From Candidatus Solincola tengchongensis (GTDB lineage Bacteria; Actinomycetota; Geothermincolia; Geothermincolales; RBG-13-55-18): a stretch of 11,405 bases of DNA. Below the pieces are notes generated by a model. The model searched no databases, was not told where the DNA came from, and worked only from the letters and a program-made list of their open reading frames with translations. The translations under genes and the position numbers were made by a program. How positions within the stretch are numbered: position 1 is the first letter of the stretch; each line of letters begins with the position of its first letter. Positions 1 through 6,139 of the stretch are shown in pieces. The DNA lies in NCBI GenBank assembly GCA_015711895.1, contig MU158573.1, positions 1 through 11,405 on the forward strand, read 5' to 3'.

Positions 1-1167
1 GGCGATCTCGGTGACGAGTGCATCGAAATCGATGTTCGCTCCCACCTCGATGCACTGGGTGGAGACAACAACCACAGGAGGGGATGGCCTTTCGGTCGAA
101 CCTGCTTTTATCCGCGGTAACCACTCCTCGAGCAGACGATCCCGTTCCCAACCGCGGGCCTTTCCGATGAGTAAAAGCTTTTTGTCCTCCTCCAGCTTCA
201 AGGCTTCAAAAACGGCGCGGGCATCCGCAACCCTGTTGACAACTACCCCGATAACTCCATCCTCCATTTCCTCGAGGTACTCATAAACCTTATTAAGGAT
301 TCCATTGATCAACTCCCTCCTGGCATCACTCCACGTTTCCTCCCCCGTATCGATATGAAGGAGCTCTGTTATCTTCGGCGTATCCGTTCTCATCCTTATC
401 TCTTCATTGCTCTTGTCCTCTGCGTCAAGGGTAAGCTCCTTTTCCCCCAAAAGGGTGGCGGACATTTTAACCACCTGAAGGGGTTTTCCTACATCGCACG
501 CGGCGAGCTTCTGCCACAACTCCTCAATGGCTGTGACCGTCTCGCAGAAAGCGTTGGAGCAATGGGCCTCGTCAACTATCAATAGGGAGTCCCTTCCGAG
601 CAGACCGGCACTGATAGGCCAAGACCTTGGGCCACCTACCCCATACGAACGGAAAAGCAGGCGGGATCCCGCTTGATCCACGGTGGAGAGAATTACGGCA
701 GGCTGCAATGGAGAAGACGCCCAATCCTCGTCATGGACTATCCCACCACGGAGTCTAGCTATAACCAAGGGCTTCCCCTCCCCACCCAAGTCCGCCAGTG
801 TTCTGGCCACGTCTCTGAGAGGGCTTCGGCTGTAGCGTGTCATGGCTTTTTCGAGGCGCTCCTTCAATCGCATAGCGTGGTCGAAGGTTTCGTCCACAAC
901 CACACGCCTGTCGACTATGAAAACCGTCCTCAGCCTGGCACAATCAGCGCCCGCAGCCAGCGCCAGGAGGGAAAGATCGATCAGCGATGTCTTCCCACAT
1001 GCTGTCGGGATAACGATCGTCCTTGGCCACCTAGACTTTTTAGGCTGCTGCGGGCAGAGCCAGTCGAAAAACAGCCTCTTTTGCCATGGAAAGGGTTCGT
1101 GCCCGCTTAGCTCGTAAAAAAGTTCCTCAAAACGAGAAGGAGTTATCTTGACCCCGAATTTGCTCAT
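1..1167 (-). CDS. cas3: Type I-G CRISPR-associated helicase Cas3 (3' end missing)
   Basis: The reading frame is open for 389 codons from the ATG at 1167 to the window edge, so only the N-terminal part is present. It carries a superfamily 2 helicase core: an FPWQ motif near residue 26, a Walker A of the form PTACGKTS at 54-61, a DEAH box (IVDEAH, 197-202), motif III SAT at 236-238, and a motif V-like STQCIEVGANID segment at 369-380. Motif VI lies off the window. Cas3 unwinds and degrades DNA recruited by the Cascade complex. The helicase begins almost at the N-terminus with no HD nuclease domain in front, so the nuclease must be C-terminal (off window, as I recall for I-G Cas3) or on another protein. 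It starts 6 nt after the csb2 stop with an AGGGGG ribosome-binding sequence inside the end of csb2, so it is the third gene of the operon. Assignment to I-G rests mainly on the csb1/csb2 neighbours. Confidence 0.9.
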   Translation of the reverse strand, partial: MSKFGVKITPSRFEELFYELSGHEPFPWQKRLFFDWLCPQQPKKSRWPRTIVIPTACGKTSLIDLSLLALAAGADCARLRTVFIVDRRVVVDETFDHAMRLKERLEKAMTRYSRSPLRDVARTLADLGGEGKPLVIARLRGGIVHDEDWASSPLQPAVILSTVDQAGSRLLFRSYGVGGPRSWPISAGLLGRDSLLIVDEAHCSNAFCETVTAIEELWQKLAACDVGKPLQVVKMSATLLGEKELTLDAEDKSNEEIRMRTDTPKITELLHIDTGEETWSDARRELINGILNKVYEYLEEMEDGVIGVVVNRVADARAVFEALKLEEDKKLLLIGKARGWERDRLLEEWLPRIKAGSTERPSPPVVVVSTQCIEVGANIDFDALVTEIA

Positions 1168-1173
1168 GCCGGA

Positions 1174-2598
1174 CTAGCCCCCTATCTGACGGAACAGACC
1201 ATATCCACGGTGTCGCCCCACGCCCACCAGTACGGGACCTTGCACTTCTTCCGCGAAGACCAGCCTCACATGAATATGGAAACGCTTGGGTCTCCCGCTT
1301 TTCTGTGGCAATCCCGGGAAGCGGAATGATGGCGGCACCCCGAGAATGAAGCTGTATTGGGAAATCGATACATCGGCAGGTTCAGGAAGTCCCGCAATCA
1401 AGCAGGCTTCTTGTATGACCTTCTCCGCGTCACCATCCCAAAGACGCTTAGGGTATTTTCCGAATACAAATGGGGTCACGCTTACCCAGACACGGGATGA
1501 TTGAGTCCAAGTCTCCACCTGGAGCGCTTTTCTGCGTTCGGAAGCGTCACACGGCTCTAAGCTCCATTCCCCCAATTCCCCAAGGTTGAGTTTCTTGACC
1601 CTTCTCAGCGCCGTGAGACAACTTTCTCGCTCTTGCTTCTCTATTTCCACTGGAAGGACAGCAGCCAACCCCATGATGTGCCCTCTCGCATAACGATGGC
1701 CTATATCAGCGAGGGGGAGAAGGGCCATGTACGGCCCTTTCAAGGGTTTTGGGTCTTCCAAGCTGCTACCCGGAGCATGCCCGGTTATCATGGCGGAAGG
1801 CGGTTGGTCGGCTCTTTGGACCAGTGCCCGTCGCCAAACGTCGATTATAGTTCCCGAGTATTCTATCGGAAGATAGAAGGGCGCACTACCGCTGAGGCGG
1901 AAGATGAACATCTCTCCATGGCTTCCATGTCGAATTGTCATATCGTTGCTCTTTACTTTGTAAGTGGTCCATTTGCGGGCCAAGGGTGGGCGGTAATTTG
2001 GATTGCTTTTGAACGCCGAGCATAGCTCATCCAACCGTCCAGGGTAGGGTGTGCGCATTGTCATGTTCCCGTATTCATCCGGCAATACCGTTAGCTCGAG
2101 TTCCTCAAGACGATCCACAATCTCCACCCGCACCAATGATGAGGAATGCCCCAAACTTGCTATGCCTTCCACGAGTTCGCCCAATGCCCTGCGGATTTCG
2201 AGCGTAGGCACAACGTCCTGCCACCAAAAAATGACTCGTGGATCGGTCAATGGGGCCCTTGCGAAACGCCTCCCTTGTCGCACACGGAGAAGTTGAGTTC
2301 CTTGTACCTGAGAGCTCTTCTTTTTCCCTTCGATGTTCTCGTTAACGGGCACGTACACTATGGGGTTCTTGCAGTACAAAGCCCTTCCGCAGGTAATGAG
2401 AGGGGGAGACAACTTCTCCAGCCAGAGCAAGGCATTCCTTCCTCCCTCCGGTTCCCCAATATCCCCCCATGCCTGGACCATTGCGCAGAACAGGCGGTCT
2501 GGATGGGGCGGCCATTCCACCTCGCTTTTTTCTTGCCCAGTCCTTACATCGGCTGCCGTCACCGAGCCACGCAGGTAGGTAACCTTTATCCCGAACAT
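1174..2598 (-). CDS. csb2: Type I-G Cascade protein Csb2 (Cas5-Cas6 type, GSU0054 family)
   Basis: This 474-residue protein matches the Csb2 pattern. An EWPPHPDRLFCAM segment lies near residues 28-40, a central block with IGHRYARGHIMGLAAVLP at about 299-316, and a C-terminal RAMP-like segment from about 438 ending in the glycine-rich GVGRHRGYGLFR (459-470), the kind of loop seen at the end of Cas6 proteins. In I-G systems Csb2 is taken to combine the Cas5 role (crRNA 5' handle binding) with the Cas6 role (pre-crRNA cutting). Length is normal for the family and no frameshift is seen. The ATG at 2598 lies 2 nt after the csb1 stop, and its ribosome-binding sequence is weak, so translation is probably coupled to csb1. 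The family call is from motif recognition, not a search. Confidence 0.9.
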   Translation of the reverse strand: MFGIKVTYLRGSVTAADVRTGQEKSEVEWPPHPDRLFCAMVQAWGDIGEPEGGRNALLWLEKLSPPLITCGRALYCKNPIVYVPVNENIEGKKKSSQVQGTQLLRVRQGRRFARAPLTDPRVIFWWQDVVPTLEIRRALGELVEGIASLGHSSSLVRVEIVDRLEELELTVLPDEYGNMTMRTPYPGRLDELCSAFKSNPNYRPPLARKWTTYKVKSNDMTIRHGSHGEMFIFRLSGSAPFYLPIEYSGTIIDVWRRALVQRADQPPSAMITGHAPGSSLEDPKPLKGPYMALLPLADIGHRYARGHIMGLAAVLPVEIEKQERESCLTALRRVKKLNLGELGEWSLEPCDASERRKALQVETWTQSSRVWVSVTPFVFGKYPKRLWDGDAEKVIQEACLIAGLPEPADVSISQYSFILGVPPSFRFPGLPQKSGRPKRFHIHVRLVFAEEVQGPVLVGVGRHRGYGLFRQIGG

Positions 2599-2600
2599 TT

Positions 2601-3887
2601 TCAGCTTTGCTGGTCTTTCTTGCTCGCAGCCAGCTCCCAGCTCCTGAGGATTATATCCACCAGATTTTTATTCGGTCTTAGTGTAAGGATACCGTTCTCC
2701 CATGGCTTCTCTTGGTTTGACGTTGGCCAAGGAAGCCCCGTTTTCCTGGCTTCGCTGACTGCCCTTTTCATTATTTCCACCGCACCTTCGAAGGACAACA
2801 TGAAACGCTCTTCTTTTTCGGGAGAGAGCAAGGAGAGATAGGGTTTTTCACCAGGCCTCGGTGCCATATCGCATCGAGAACGAAGAGAAAACCCACTTTC
2901 CCATTGTCGAGCCAGTGCGGCTAGAGCTAGCGCCGCGAGTGTAGTCCGTGCAGCTATATTCACATCTTCGTCGACTTTCATCCCACCATCGTCCGGCAGA
3001 GGAAATCGCAACCTCCGCAATGCCGGTAGGGAGAGAACCGCTATCTGTCGCGCATATCGCAAAGTGACACCGCCGTGGTTTAACTTAGCTTTTTCCTTGT
3101 TGTAGAGGGTCGGGGTAACATTCCCAAGGCCAACCTCGGAGAGTCTTTTTGCTTCTTTTCCCGCTTCGTCTTTCAATTCGAAAGTGCCATCGGGCTTTTC
3201 TGAGACCTTCAGGCTCTCTCCTGCCACACTTATCAATGGATCGATGCGGCTGGTCGGTCTCTTGTTTTCTGCGGTGATATCCACACCTATTATCTCGGAC
3301 ACGAGAACGCGTTGAAATTTTACGCCCAAGCCACCCATTGGTCCATGCGAGTCCCACATGCCAAAGATAAGCGCCGTGGGGCAGAGCTTAAAAATCGGGG
3401 TAGCGTTTCTCGGGCTGGCCTCGTCGATCTCCTTTCCAATTTCACTGCTCTTCTTTTTATTCTTTGCGCTCCGGAATAATTTCCAACTTCCGCCCTCAAA
3501 TATCTCGCAGTTCAAAAAATAGGCATCCGCTATGCGGTGGGGAGTTTCTAACGCCGTGAGCACACCCGCTTCTTTGGCTTCCGTGTCGCGGAAATCTATC
3601 TGCACCAATGGAAATGGCTTTTCGCCTTTGGTCTCTCTGTGCCATTCAAGTAATAAAAGCTCCATGCGATTCGCCTGTGACTGGACGGAATCCAAAAGCA
3701 CGCACTGGAGCCTCTCGCCATCGATTATTCTCTCCTCAATTGCATAGGTGGAGCCTTCATAAGTCGGGGGAAACACCTTATCCCCCGTTCCACCTGCCGG
3801 GTAAAGGTCTACTACTGCGCGAAAGGCATACGCTTTTCCACCCACAGCATCACACAACTTTTCATAAGTTAGTTCAGAAATACTCAT
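2601..3887 (-). CDS. csb1: Type I-G Cascade backbone protein Csb1 (Cas7 type, GSU0053 family)
   Basis: This 428-residue RAMP protein shows Csb1 hallmarks: FPPTY at 39-43, a conserved LDSVQSQANRME stretch at 65-76, and the block ALIFGMWDSHG...GVKFQRVLVSEIIG at about 172-201. Csb1 is the Cas7-like subunit that coats the crRNA spacer in the type I-G complex. The start is secure: a strong Shine-Dalgarno (GAAAGGAGG, complement of 3894-3902) sits 6 nt before the ATG. It is the first gene of the minus-strand operon, and the 511 bp upstream are AT-rich, gene-free and likely to hold the operon promoter. The order csb1-csb2-cas3 differs from the cas3-csx17-csb1-csb2 order that I recall from Geobacter, so the large subunit is either beyond base 1 or elsewhere. 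Confidence 0.9.
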   Translation of the reverse strand: MSISELTYEKLCDAVGGKAYAFRAVVDLYPAGGTGDKVFPPTYEGSTYAIEERIIDGERLQCVLLDSVQSQANRMELLLLEWHRETKGEKPFPLVQIDFRDTEAKEAGVLTALETPHRIADAYFLNCEIFEGGSWKLFRSAKNKKKSSEIGKEIDEASPRNATPIFKLCPTALIFGMWDSHGPMGGLGVKFQRVLVSEIIGVDITAENKRPTSRIDPLISVAGESLKVSEKPDGTFELKDEAGKEAKRLSEVGLGNVTPTLYNKEKAKLNHGGVTLRYARQIAVLSLPALRRLRFPLPDDGGMKVDEDVNIAARTTLAALALAALARQWESGFSLRSRCDMAPRPGEKPYLSLLSPEKEERFMLSFEGAVEIMKRAVSEARKTGLPWPTSNQEKPWENGILTLRPNKNLVDIILRSWELAASKKDQQS

Positions 3888-3893
3888 GGACTC

Positions 3894-3902
3894 CCTCCTT
3901 TC
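3894..3902 (-). promoter_or_regulatory. Strong ribosome-binding site of csb1
   Basis: The minus strand reads GAAAGGAGG, nearly a full anti-Shine-Dalgarno match, with 6 nt to the csb1 ATG. It fixes the start codon. The two downstream cas genes have weaker sites, which suggests that translation of the operon is driven from csb1. Confidence 0.8.
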
Positions 3903-4026
3903 AAGCTAAAACCTCATCCACTACCCCATAAACCAAGTTATGCCCATAATACCCAACTTGCCTTATCCACGTATAATCAAATAATCTTTTCGGAAATTTC
4001 CATGTTTATCTTTAACGTTTCATGAC

Positions 4027-4052
4027 ATGACGATTAATTCATTAAAAGTCAT
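4027..4052. promoter_or_regulatory. Imperfect 26-bp dyad upstream of the cas operon, possible operator
   Basis: Arms ATGAC and TTAAT (4027-4031, 4034-4038) mirror ATTAA and GTCAT (4041-4045, 4048-4052). Ten of 13 symmetric base pairs match, and the centre is between 4039 and 4040. It lies about 140 bp upstream of the csb1 ATG in AT-rich sequence, a plausible place for a regulator controlling cas transcription. AT-rich DNA yields such dyads by chance fairly often, so confidence is modest. Confidence 0.35.
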
Positions 4053-4130
4053 CAACAGTTTTCCAAACACCACCTGTTAAACCTGAAAATTTCTTCCTCT
4101 AAAATTAACCTCTTACCAAATTATGATAGT

Positions 4131-4194
4131 GGGCTTTGCGGGCCGGCGGTTTCCGGATGGGGATGATTTTTTTCCGCCGACCGTCGCAAAGCCC
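4131..4194. repeat. Long inverted repeat / hairpin (10-bp perfect outer stem plus inner stem)
   Basis: GGGCTTTGCG (4131-4140) is exactly complementary to CGCAAAGCCC (4185-4194). Inside, CGGCGG (4144-4149) pairs with CCGCCG (4174-4179), with a small bulge between the stems. The apical loop of about 24 nt contains a run of seven T. On the minus strand it lies some 200 nt beyond the TM2-HIRAN stop and 250 nt before csb1. It lacks a T-run directly after the stem, so it is not a textbook terminator. It could be a transcript-end structure, a small RNA or part of a small mobile repeat. Confidence 0.6.
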
Positions 4195-4206
4195 AAAGCC
4201 TTGGAT

Positions 4207-4225
4207 AAAAACCGGCTGCGGCCAA
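4207..4225 (-). terminator. Weak candidate intrinsic terminator after the TM2-HIRAN gene
   Basis: On the minus strand TTGGC-CGCA-GCCGG is followed at once by TTTTT. The stem is only five pairs, two of them G-T wobbles, so it is a weak hairpin. It lies about 175 nt past the stop codon at 4399. Confidence 0.25.
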
Positions 4226-4268
4226 CCCCAAGCGATACTTTTCTCATCACCCTGCCCTTTAAACTGAC

Positions 4269-4282
4269 GAAAACCGGTTTTC
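4269..4282. repeat. Perfect 14-bp palindrome GAAAACCGGTTTTC
   Basis: The sequence is its own reverse complement over 14 bp with no spacer. It lies in the gene-free stretch 117 bp past the end of the TM2-HIRAN gene. It could bind a symmetric protein dimer. The half AAAACCGG recurs at 4208-4215. Confidence 0.45.
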
Positions 4283-4398
4283 ATTGCATATTCCAGGTCG
4301 CACACACGAGATTCGCAGTTCAGTTACGTCCCCTTGTCGTGCCGTTTTCACTACAGTAGGGCGCGAAGTTAAACTGCCTCGATCACAAAGGCATGCGC

Positions 4399-5823
4399 TC
4401 ACGGCTGTACCACCTCGATGTATCTCGCCTCCACCCAGGGCAGGGTGATGTTCCAGCCCGCCACGGAGGTGTAGGTATAGGAACCCTTGATCTCCCCCCA
4501 CACCCTGATGATGGAGTCCTCGTAGGCGGGCACGGTGCCCTTGAAAGTCACGTATATGGTGTCGTCCCAGTAGCCCCACTGATCCCGTGTCACGTTAAGG
4601 CGGATGTCCGTGGTCCCAAAGTTTTCCATTATCTGGACCACCTGGCCGGTGGCGAAGTACTTCTGCCCCTTATAGGCCTCCGGGTTCTTGTTGAGGACCT
4701 TGAACTCGATGGCCTTGCACTGCGCTTTGTAGGATGCCTCGTCAAGCTGGTAGGTCAGGGAGCAACTCGCCGAACCTCTCCTGCCGTCCTTTTCAGCGGT
4801 CACGGTCAGGGTGTTAGTGCCCTCGTTCATGGTCAGGCCGGCGCTGAACTTACCATCCTCGTCGGCCTGCACGCGGACCGGGGCATTGGCGCAGCCGAGC
4901 ACCGTGATTCTGGCACCGGGCTCGGTGACCCCATCGATGGTATAGGAGGGAGAGGCCACCGTTAGTCCGGAAGGAGTTTTCAAAGAGATGCTCAAACCCT
5001 TCTCTTCTGTTTCCGCCGTCACCGCGGCTGAGGTCTGCGTCTCCTCCCCGCCTTTCTTACTGACGATAGCGGACAACAAGGCGACGATCACCAGGATCGC
5101 AGCGGCGGCGGTCAAAACCTTGAATTTCTTTGACGAGGCCCACTTCGCACGCACCCCGTCCCAGGTCCGAGCCAGCTGCTCCATGACGCTTATGGTGGGT
5201 TCCGCCCAACGGAGGGCTTTCTCGGTGGGGGTTTCGACCTTTTCGGCTGTAGTAAGGGGTTTCGAAGACTCTCCCAGTCTCAATAAACAGATGTTGCAAC
5301 CAAGAGTGGGCTTGTCTTCGGTCCCACCGGTGACCTCGGTAACAAGGGCCTTAAATTCCCTGCCGGCATCCAGTTCCGGTGCCAACTCAGCGGCCAATTC
5401 TCTGTTTATCCACCCCAGCTGCTCGCCCTCTTTATTGAGGACCTTTATCGCGTTCTTGTCGAACTCGTTCTCTCTGTCTCTTTTGAGGACAAGTTCTTCT
5501 CCGGCCTTAAGATAAGCTATGAGATCCTGCCGGTCTTCCCCCTTGGTAACTCCGACGACCTTGGTGAATATGACATCTGAGGAAGGCGATCTTGCTTCCG
5601 TTACCTGAGCCGCGCGCCTCTGATAGAGATAGGAATTGTACTCCCTCACCATGACCGGGATGCGGAAGAGGTCGGCGAACCACATGATTCCGAAATATCC
5701 CAGAGTCAGGGTATAAAGGGGTGAAACCTTCCCCACATACCAGCGATGTCCCACCAGGGTAGGCCAGAGTAGGTAGGCCACCCATGTCTTCCTCTCCCCT
5801 GGTATAGAAGTCCCGCCGGACAT
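4399..5823 (-). CDS. Membrane protein with TM2, HIRAN, Ig-like and OB-like domains
   Basis: The 474-residue product is modular. Residues about 12-62 form a TM2-type double membrane hairpin (GHRWYVGK, then LTLGYFGIMWFADLFRIP). Residues about 85-165 match a HIRAN domain (LVLKRDRENEFDKNAIKVL, then QLGWINRELAAEL), a fold that binds DNA ends or stalled-fork structures in SNF2-type enzymes. A transmembrane helix lies at about 236-255. A bacterial Ig-like domain follows (about 280-358), then a C-terminal domain (about 365-472) that resembles OB-fold tRNA-anti-like modules. With three helices, the HIRAN part is probably cytoplasmic and the Ig/OB part outside. The ATG at 5823 is chosen because AAGGGG lies 9 nt upstream. 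An in-frame ATG at 5949 would add 42 residues of low-complexity basic sequence and bury the stem-loop at 5851-5880. The function is unknown; it sits between a WYL regulator and the cas operon, all co-directional. Confidence 0.8.
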   Translation of the reverse strand: MSGGTSIPGERKTWVAYLLWPTLVGHRWYVGKVSPLYTLTLGYFGIMWFADLFRIPVMVREYNSYLYQRRAAQVTEARSPSSDVIFTKVVGVTKGEDRQDLIAYLKAGEELVLKRDRENEFDKNAIKVLNKEGEQLGWINRELAAELAPELDAGREFKALVTEVTGGTEDKPTLGCNICLLRLGESSKPLTTAEKVETPTEKALRWAEPTISVMEQLARTWDGVRAKWASSKKFKVLTAAAAILVIVALLSAIVSKKGGEETQTSAAVTAETEEKGLSISLKTPSGLTVASPSYTIDGVTEPGARITVLGCANAPVRVQADEDGKFSAGLTMNEGTNTLTVTAEKDGRRGSASCSLTYQLDEASYKAQCKAIEFKVLNKNPEAYKGQKYFATGQVVQIMENFGTTDIRLNVTRDQWGYWDDTIYVTFKGTVPAYEDSIIRVWGEIKGSYTYTSVAGWNITLPWVEARYIEVVQP

Positions 5824-5850
5824 ATCCTCACACCCCTTCGGTATTTCTCC

Positions 5851-5880
5851 CTCGGGAGGCCGCTTCAGAAGCCTCCCGAG
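5851..5880 (-). promoter_or_regulatory. Perfect stem-loop in the 5' leader of the TM2-HIRAN gene
   Basis: CTCGGGAGGC (5851-5860) and GCCTCCCGAG (5871-5880) are exact complements around a 10-nt loop. On the minus strand the stem ends 27 nt before the ATG at 5823, just upstream of the AAGGGG ribosome-binding site. No T-run follows, so a role in translation or mRNA stability fits better than termination. Confidence 0.55.
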
Positions 5881-6046
5881 ACGACTGTGCAGATCGGCGC
5901 CGTGCCGCCATCCCTGAGGGCGCGCGGGCACGAACCGAGAGGTCAGCACCTCATCGCATATTCCGGAGCTCGGGCGGCGGAAGCGAGGCCGTCAACTCGG
6001 CCGCGTCTCTTGACCGCCCGATGCCCAGTCACAGACGGCGAATTTG

Positions 6047-6052
6047 ATTATG
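6047..6052 (-). promoter_or_regulatory. Candidate -10 box for the TM2-HIRAN gene
   Basis: The minus strand reads CATAAT, five of six matches to TATAAT. At 17-bp spacing the -35 position (6070-6075) is AGAGTG, which is not a sigma70 -35 element, but it falls exactly on the nearer CTGCCA-N6-TGGCAG dyad. This fits a regulated promoter whose -35 region is the operator. The predicted transcript would have a leader of about 215 nt. Confidence 0.35.
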
Positions 6053-6062
6053 AGGGGATGGG

Positions 6063-6080
6063 CTGCCAGCACTCTGGCAG
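6063..6080. promoter_or_regulatory. Operator-like dyad copy 1, CTGCCA-N6-TGGCAG
   Basis: The sequence is a perfect inverted repeat with 6-bp arms and a 6-bp centre (GCACTC), in effect 7-bp arms CTGCCAG/CTGGCAG around CACT. It is centred about 22 bp upstream of the centre of the CATAAT box, which places it over the -35 region. An identical dyad lies 54 bp away. Confidence 0.6.
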
Positions 6081-6114
6081 TCTGAGGAAACGGTCTTGAG
6101 ATTTTTCATCTGAA

Positions 6115-6136
6115 GACTGCCAACTGTATGGCAGTC
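6115..6136. promoter_or_regulatory. Operator-like dyad copy 2, GACTGCCA-N6-TGGCAGTC
   Basis: This is a perfect inverted repeat with 8-bp arms; the central 18 bp (6117-6134) repeat the arms and spacing of copy 1 exactly, with a different centre (ACTGTA). Its centre is 54 bp from that of copy 1, about five helical turns. It starts right after the WYL stop codon. It could double as a weak transcript-end hairpin for the WYL gene, but no T-run follows. Confidence 0.6.
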
Positions 6137-6139
6137 AAC

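Larger units (their letters stand above)
3903..4398. other. Gene-free stretch between the TM2-HIRAN gene and csb1
   Basis: About 500 bp hold no convincing gene. The part nearest csb1 (3903-4125) is clearly AT-rich and contains a 10-bp palindrome GGAAATTTCC (3992-4001) and a 26-bp imperfect dyad (4027-4052). The part nearest the TM2-HIRAN gene is GC-richer and holds a 64-nt hairpin (4131-4194), a tandem CAAAGCC pair (4187-4200), a weak terminator-like hairpin (4207-4225) and a 14-bp palindrome (4269-4282). No CRISPR-type direct repeats were seen. The cas promoter should lie in the AT-rich half on the minus strand, but no convincing -35/-10 pair could be picked out. Confidence 0.6.
5824..6139. 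other. Control region between the WYL gene and the TM2-HIRAN gene
   Basis: This 316-bp gap holds no gene. Reading on the minus strand it contains two CTGCCA-N6-TGGCAG dyads, a CATAAT hexamer that could be a -10 box, about 200 nt of GC-rich likely leader with a small GGCCG/CGGCC stem (5987-6002), and a perfect 10-bp stem-loop (5851-5880) just before the ribosome-binding site of the downstream gene. Confidence 0.6.

Noticed and set aside
4105..4359. Small opposing open frames of 66 and 78 codons in the gap upstream of csb1
   Set aside because: They overlap each other across the long hairpin, lack good ribosome-binding sites and show no recognised domain. They are more likely by-products of the structured repeat.
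3903..4398. A CRISPR array or degenerate repeat-spacer units next to the cas genes
   Set aside because: No repeat of 25-40 bp recurs at regular spacing here or in the other gaps. Only short palindromes and one tandem heptamer pair were found.
4531..4965. Plus-strand open frame inside the TM2-HIRAN gene
   Set aside because: It is the antisense shadow of a gene with clear domains and has no independent evidence.
6115..6136. Intrinsic terminator for the WYL gene
   Set aside because: The hairpin has no T-run on either side, and its arms repeat those of the 6063-6080 dyad exactly, so an operator explains it better.
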